The notes beneath the pieces were generated by a model. The model did not search any database. It was not told where the DNA came from and worked only from the letters and a program-made list of their open reading frames with translations. A stretch of DNA of 64,000 nucleotides from Eumeta japonica (Eukaryota; Arthropoda; Insecta; Lepidoptera; Psychidae), in assembly GCA_005406025.1 (NCBI GenBank), contig BGZK01000539.1, positions 62,001-126,000 on the forward strand, written 5' to 3'. The translations under genes and the position numbers were made by a program. Shown here piece by piece: positions 59,240 through 64,000 of the stretch. Numbering within the stretch: position 1 is the first letter of the stretch; every line of letters starts with the position of its first letter.

Positions 59240-62200
59240 TGTAGTTTCGTCTCACATTCCGTTAAGACATCGAAGTGTTCTGTTAAAAAATGAAAAAATA
59301 ACACGTAGAAAGCTACGAAAAAGATGGTATTTCTTATTGTAGATAAGTAAAATTTAATTTGTTTATAAATAGGTGTAATGACGTATTCTAATGAGTATTC
59401 GATTAGTATTTTATATTTCTTCATTTAAATTAGAATCAAAAGCGGAGATATAAATGAACTTAAAAGAAACAGACCCAAGCAACACCGGTCTCTTATTTCC
59501 TGTATTGTCACATTATTTGGTCGCTTAACAATAGAGACTCTGTTCTTATACTAATGGAGTTGCCTTTTTTATTTATTTATTATTTGTTTTATATTTATAC
59601 CAATCTTAAAATTACCCCTAAAAGGAAATCACTCAATAGTGTATACCTATTCCAAATATAATTATATTTATTGTATATTATTTTTTTTTTTTTGTAAATA
59701 ATATAAAATTATTATGTTCATAAAAAATATGTTAATGTTTAATTAATCGTCATCTTATTTTATTATATAAATAATAAGAAAGTTTTATATTCCTATATTG
59801 TATACACTTTAGAAATTGTTAAGTTCTTTCATATATATATTTATTGATATTATGAAATTAAAGATTCATATTAATTTTAATCTTAGGCGATTACTACGTT
59901 AAGCTTTATTATGAAGAAAAATATTCTAGGATTCTTTTTATAGATGCAATCAATAAACAATAATAAAAGTTAAAAATAATATTAAACCAATCCACTGATG
60001 TCTTGTATCCAAAATACGTGAACAATACGTGTAAATTGTAAAAAAATAAGATTTATTGTCATCCAGTAACAAAATTACCGTTACTTGTTCTCTTTTCGTC
60101 TAAAAATTAACCTTATGTTTCGGTTATTTATATATAATATTTCGGTTGAAATGTCTGTTAGTAAACAATGTTCCTTTCCTTCTTTTTCGTTGACACTGCA
60201 AATTGACATCGTAAAATGTTAGACACAGAAAAATGTATATTTTGAGCCATTTTTCCACTGTCGACATAGTACGCCACTGTGCATCTTTTCTTTTTTATTT
60301 ATCTATGAATTCAATGTATTTAAGCCTTTTCTTCATACACACAAATGAAAGCAATTAAAGCATTGATTACTGTTGGCATCAAAACTTACGTACATTAATT
60401 CAAAGAAAAAGTAATTCCTCACTATGATTAGATATCCCGTAGTCTTTCAAAGTTTTCTTTTCTAAGTTTTCATTTGCTTTTATATCGCAACGTCATTTGA
60501 TGCTATTTATTTATTTTATTTATAGAGAGCATTTTGAGATTTTAGTAAAAGATCACGTGGCTTTGAATACCTCTTAAATATTCCTAAGTAAAACGAATAA
60601 TTAAAATATTGTCTCCTTGTTTATTTTGCATTGTTTGTCAGATACGTTTGGTGTTTTGTTGTAAAATTTAAATAAATTTCCATGTTATGTTAGAATATAC
60701 AGTAATCATATTATGTTATTATTTAACGGTTCGAGTGCACTAAAAGACGTGGAATGCGATTAAACGAGTTTGTAGTAATCGTAAAATATATTTGTGAAGT
60801 GTTTGATTATTTAATCATGATGTACGATTTATGCTTAAAGTAGGAAATAGGATAATATCATGTTTAAGAAAAATCACATCAGGGATATTTTTAATGTATA
60901 ATTGTTACACTTTTCAGCTTTCTGTCGGTGATAAAATGGCGGCATCTCGACTTCGTCAATCCCTAACGGCGGTAAATTTACACGGTTTAAAAGATGAGAA
61001 ATTATTTTTATTTTCTATATTTATTCTTAAATTGAAGTATAAATCAATTACCCAGTTAAAAAAGGGAAGGTTTATTAGATAAATTAACTGGTTAGTGCAC
61101 GATTTCAAGAAATTTTAAAGAAAATTCAATTTGTAATTTTTTTTGTGTATGTTTTTAATAAGTATAGTTATTCGACTTACATATTCATGTAGACGCACAA
61201 TACATCAAATATAATACTAGTACTGTACGTCTACAAATAATAATAACATAAAAATTAAAACTTATTATTAAGCAATCTTTTTTTTTAAGTAATGCAAGCG
61301 GTTTTTACAACATATGACTAAAAATTTACTAAATGTATCATGGAGTCAGTAAAGCGTTTGAGTTACTTACATATTTTGTAAGCTCGTATAAGCAGTTTAA
61401 ATCCTAATGTATAAATACTTGATCAACCAAGTAAATGTATTGATGCCTTTAAGGAAAAGCATGTCAATATGGGAGGTAATTCGAGGAGAAATAAATTAAT
61501 TTTGTTACAGAGAAAGAATTTTACTTAGTTTTCCTGAGGATGTGACTAGTTGGCATGAAATGTACATAGAAATAACAATATAACTATTAGTGGATTAAGA
61601 TAAATGCACAATTAACATTTGCTTAGGTGTCCGATATCTATCAATCCTCTGTAATCAATATTTAATTCTTTGGATGGCAATTTGCATTGGAAAAACAGAT
61701 TTAAAGATCAGCGGTGCGTTGCACACTGCATGTTGCAGGCAGGTGTCTACTTATGGATTTCCAAGAACTAACACCTAAAACAATAGAATACTATTGTTGT
61801 TATAGTAGCAAATAAAACCTTTAAAGACATAAAAAAAAATCGAGTGTCAGTTCACACGCTGGTGAATTGAAACTTAGAAGTTTGGTTAATTTTTAAGAGA
61901 ATGAGATGAATACACTATGGAGATGGTAAACAGAGAGAAAAAGAGAGAAAGAGTGCGGTTGAATAACTATTTTTTTATTACTTACAAAAATTTCAACAAA
62001 AAAAACTGACTTCAAAACAAAGCTATTCCAAAACAAAAATAGTATGCACTAAAAAGTAAAAAAATAATTGCATATTCTTCTACAATTTAATACTCAACTT
62101 ACTTTTTCTACTTATGAATATGTAGGTACTCTATCTATGTGTTTACAATGCAGGAAGGTAGGTAGGTACCTACCCATTTCAAATTTAACTCAACACATAC

Positions 62201-62499
62201 CTATGAATAACAAAGAATGATCAAAATATTTTTTAAAGTTCTAAGTAAAATGAATTGAAAAAAATTAGACTATAAAAATATAATTTGTCACTCCGTAAAG
62301 CAATGATTCTCACTCCCGTACCACGTTCACTTAAGACAGCGTTTTAAAATTTTATTTACATAATTAACAATAAAACGGTTCTAGGTAGAACCATTGTATA
62401 CCGTTAAGGATGTAAATAGACGCCTTCTGTCACTGTGAATGGCATGTTAAATGAAAAACAAAACTACTTTGTTATGCAGCTTATTATTTGTTACAATTT
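59240..62499. other. AT-rich noncoding region
   Basis: Extremely AT-rich, especially 59.56-60.0 kb. An 83-codon plus frame (60831-61082) includes a GATAAAATGGCGGCATCTCG word with a good ATG context, but no domain follows. A GGTAGGTACCTACC palindrome lies near 62161. Confidence 0.45.
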
Positions 62500-62900
62500 A
62501 ACGATGTGCCATTTTAGATCGCTTTAAAAGGCGTCAACGATATGCGAGACGTTGACACGCAACGCGTCATTGGTTCTCGTTAATGCCCTCTTGCAATGGA
62601 ATTATCAGTTTTAACATAGGCCACGTATATGGTCAGTGTGCTCGTCGCTCGGATAGTATACGCGTGATAGAATATTTACCTCGGGTTGCGATTGGTATGT
62701 GTGCGGGGTGCGGTGAAAAAATATCGTGGACTCTCGACGATGCGTTTTCCTAGAGAGCGCTAGATCCTAGCCGATTGAAATAACGGAATGCTTTGAAAAG
62801 TGCTTTCAACCACGGGCGCTTCCTAAAGCTCAATCTGAACGGTATGTGGAAAGCGGAAACGAGGTCGGCTGACTTACGACGAGGTAAATAGATACCCGAA
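62500..62900 (-). promoter_or_regulatory. CpG-rich block, candidate promoter or exon
   Basis: CpG-rich compared with its flanks (GACACGCAACGCGTC, CTCGTCGCTCGG, GTATACGCGTG, GGGGTGCGGTG). GTCAACG and CGTTGAC form a perfect inverted repeat at 62533-62556. On the minus strand, ATCGCAACCCGAG is followed by GTAAATATTC, a plausible splice donor near 62681. The 63-codon minus frame (62941-62750) ends before it, so this would be an untranslated exon at best. Confidence 0.25.
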
Positions 62901-64000
62901 TTCATAACGGAAATAAATGAGTTACATGTAATGATTACCACAATAAGGGAAAATACACATTGATTGTGACGGAAACTAAAAGGAAATAAGTACTGAAATT
63001 CATTATTAATTTAATGTATTAGTAAAATTATTCGCAAGCAATAAGTTCTCCCTTTCGCCGTCGGCTCGTTCGGCGGCCTAGTTTTTGCGCGAATATATTC
63101 CGATTGTTAGACAAGGACCTAAACTACACTCGATTAGAAGAATCACGATATATTAATACTGTTGGACTTTTCAATAAATGGAAATTGAAAATAAATAAAT
63201 ATTATCATAATAATAAAATAAAATTTGAAAGGGCTCTCTTGCTTGGAAGGCTTGGAAGACTCTCTCAATGAGAAAAACTCGAAGAAGTTTTTAACGTCTT
63301 CAACTTGAGTTTGACTTGTACTATGATTGTAAATATTTAAAAATAACAAACATTAAAAAGGCAGTCCAGATAAACATGCAAACTGTCTCACGAGAAATCC
63401 GAGTATACATTCATTTAATGTATAGTATTGGAAAAAAATTAGAAATGCATGTTTGAAAATCAACACTGCCAAGTGTACAATCATTACCCCCAATTTTTAC
63501 ATAATTTTGACGCTTATAATTATTTGAATTCTATATTTGTACGTTCTATGTATTTATATAAAAAAGGAAGTGTGTTTTTTCGAGACCTTTTCATGTATGC
63601 CACGAATATAGGCGCGTATAAGTCATCACAGTACGTTACAATGTATGCGAGAATAACAAATAGTGCTAATGCTCTCTCGTTATCAGCTATCAGCGTGCGT
63701 TAGTGAGGACTTGTTGACAGTACATAACAATCTACAACATTGTCAATAATGAAAGTGTTTTTTTTTCCTTAAAATATAAATACGAAAACTTATAATAAGC
63801 AGTTATAAAAAAAGTAAAAAAAAATGGAGGAAAATTTATTAATTATCCTCTGAGTCCAATTAATTCGATGAACACAATACGGTAAGGTAAGCCGTCAAAT
63901 TAACAAGATTCTCTTATGTTTTTTTCTTCTTAAGAACTCATCTATAAGAATTCTTTCCTATAAACGTCGATGTGTAATGCCTAATTAATATGTAATATGT
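62901..64000. other. AT-rich noncoding end of window
   Basis: A small CpG cluster near 63055-63095 (CGCCGTCGGCTCGTTCGGCG) is the only compositional change. No gene, tRNA or repeat family was recognised. Confidence 0.45.

Noticed and set aside
60831..61082. 83-codon plus frame with an ATG in ATAAAATGGCGG context
   Set aside because: The good ATG context is internal, the product is lysine- and leucine-rich without a domain, and the surroundings are very AT-rich.
1..64000. CRISPR arrays, bacterial operons, rRNA genes, complete autonomous transposons, viral genes
   Set aside because: None seen. The repeats present are of eukaryotic transposon or simple-sequence type, and no long open frame encodes a complete transposase, RepHel or retroelement polyprotein.

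Overview
This is a 64 kb stretch of AT-rich eukaryotic DNA, almost certainly from a moth or butterfly (Lepidoptera). I judge this from the repeats: short Helitron-like elements ending in a GC-rich tail plus CTAGT, a repeat with TAGGGTTCCG at one end and GGCCGGT at the other, a tRNA-derived SINE, and non-LTR retrotransposons (LINEs) whose 3' ends carry (GAATTT)n or (GAT)n tails. There are no bacterial features: no operons, ribosome binding sites, rRNA, CRISPR or phage genes. The window reads as a large intron or an intergenic region. No host protein gene could be identified with confidence.

Layout. 0-5.8 kb: AT-rich DNA with a degenerate purine-rich repeat (about 0.2-0.5 kb), a promoter-like GC-rich patch with a splice-donor-like end (2.3-2.4 kb) and a CpG-rich patch (5.6-5.8 kb). 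5.85-6.05 kb: a 200 bp Helitron-like element. 9.3-9.6 and 18.1-18.45 kb: two minus-strand SINE copies, the second with clear A and B boxes. 12.55 kb: a long hairpin. 15.5-16.8 kb: the best candidate transcription unit, a GC-rich block with CRE-type TGACGT motifs, an 87-codon coding-like ORF and a downstream AATAAA. 20.6-21.1 and 24.2-24.75 kb: three previously unlabelled tandem arrays (about 125, 120 and 60 bp periods). 22.9, 34.6 and 47.7 kb: three copies of one lepidopteran interspersed repeat.

29.8-30.8 kb: a LINE C-terminal remnant split by a roughly 750 bp TAGGGTTCCG element. The uninterrupted LINE relative is at 33.7 kb and a second copy of the inserted element, in opposite orientation, is at 57.6-58.3 kb. 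38.1-40.4 kb: a minus-strand, 5'-truncated, frameshifted LINE whose 3' coding end is present in three degenerate tandem copies. 43.9-45.3 kb: a plus-strand CR1/Jockey-like LINE 3' half with reverse transcriptase motifs. A fragment of its 3' end recurs inverted at 23.9-24.0 kb. 55.7-56.4 and 58.7-59.1 kb: two more Helitron-like elements.

The parts do not form a pathway. They record successive insertion, truncation, internal duplication and decay of transposable elements around a few GC-richer islands that may be regulatory or exonic. I did not find a convincing new biological system. The most checkable novelties are the nested insertion, the tandem arrays, the long hairpins and the 15.5-16.8 kb candidate gene.
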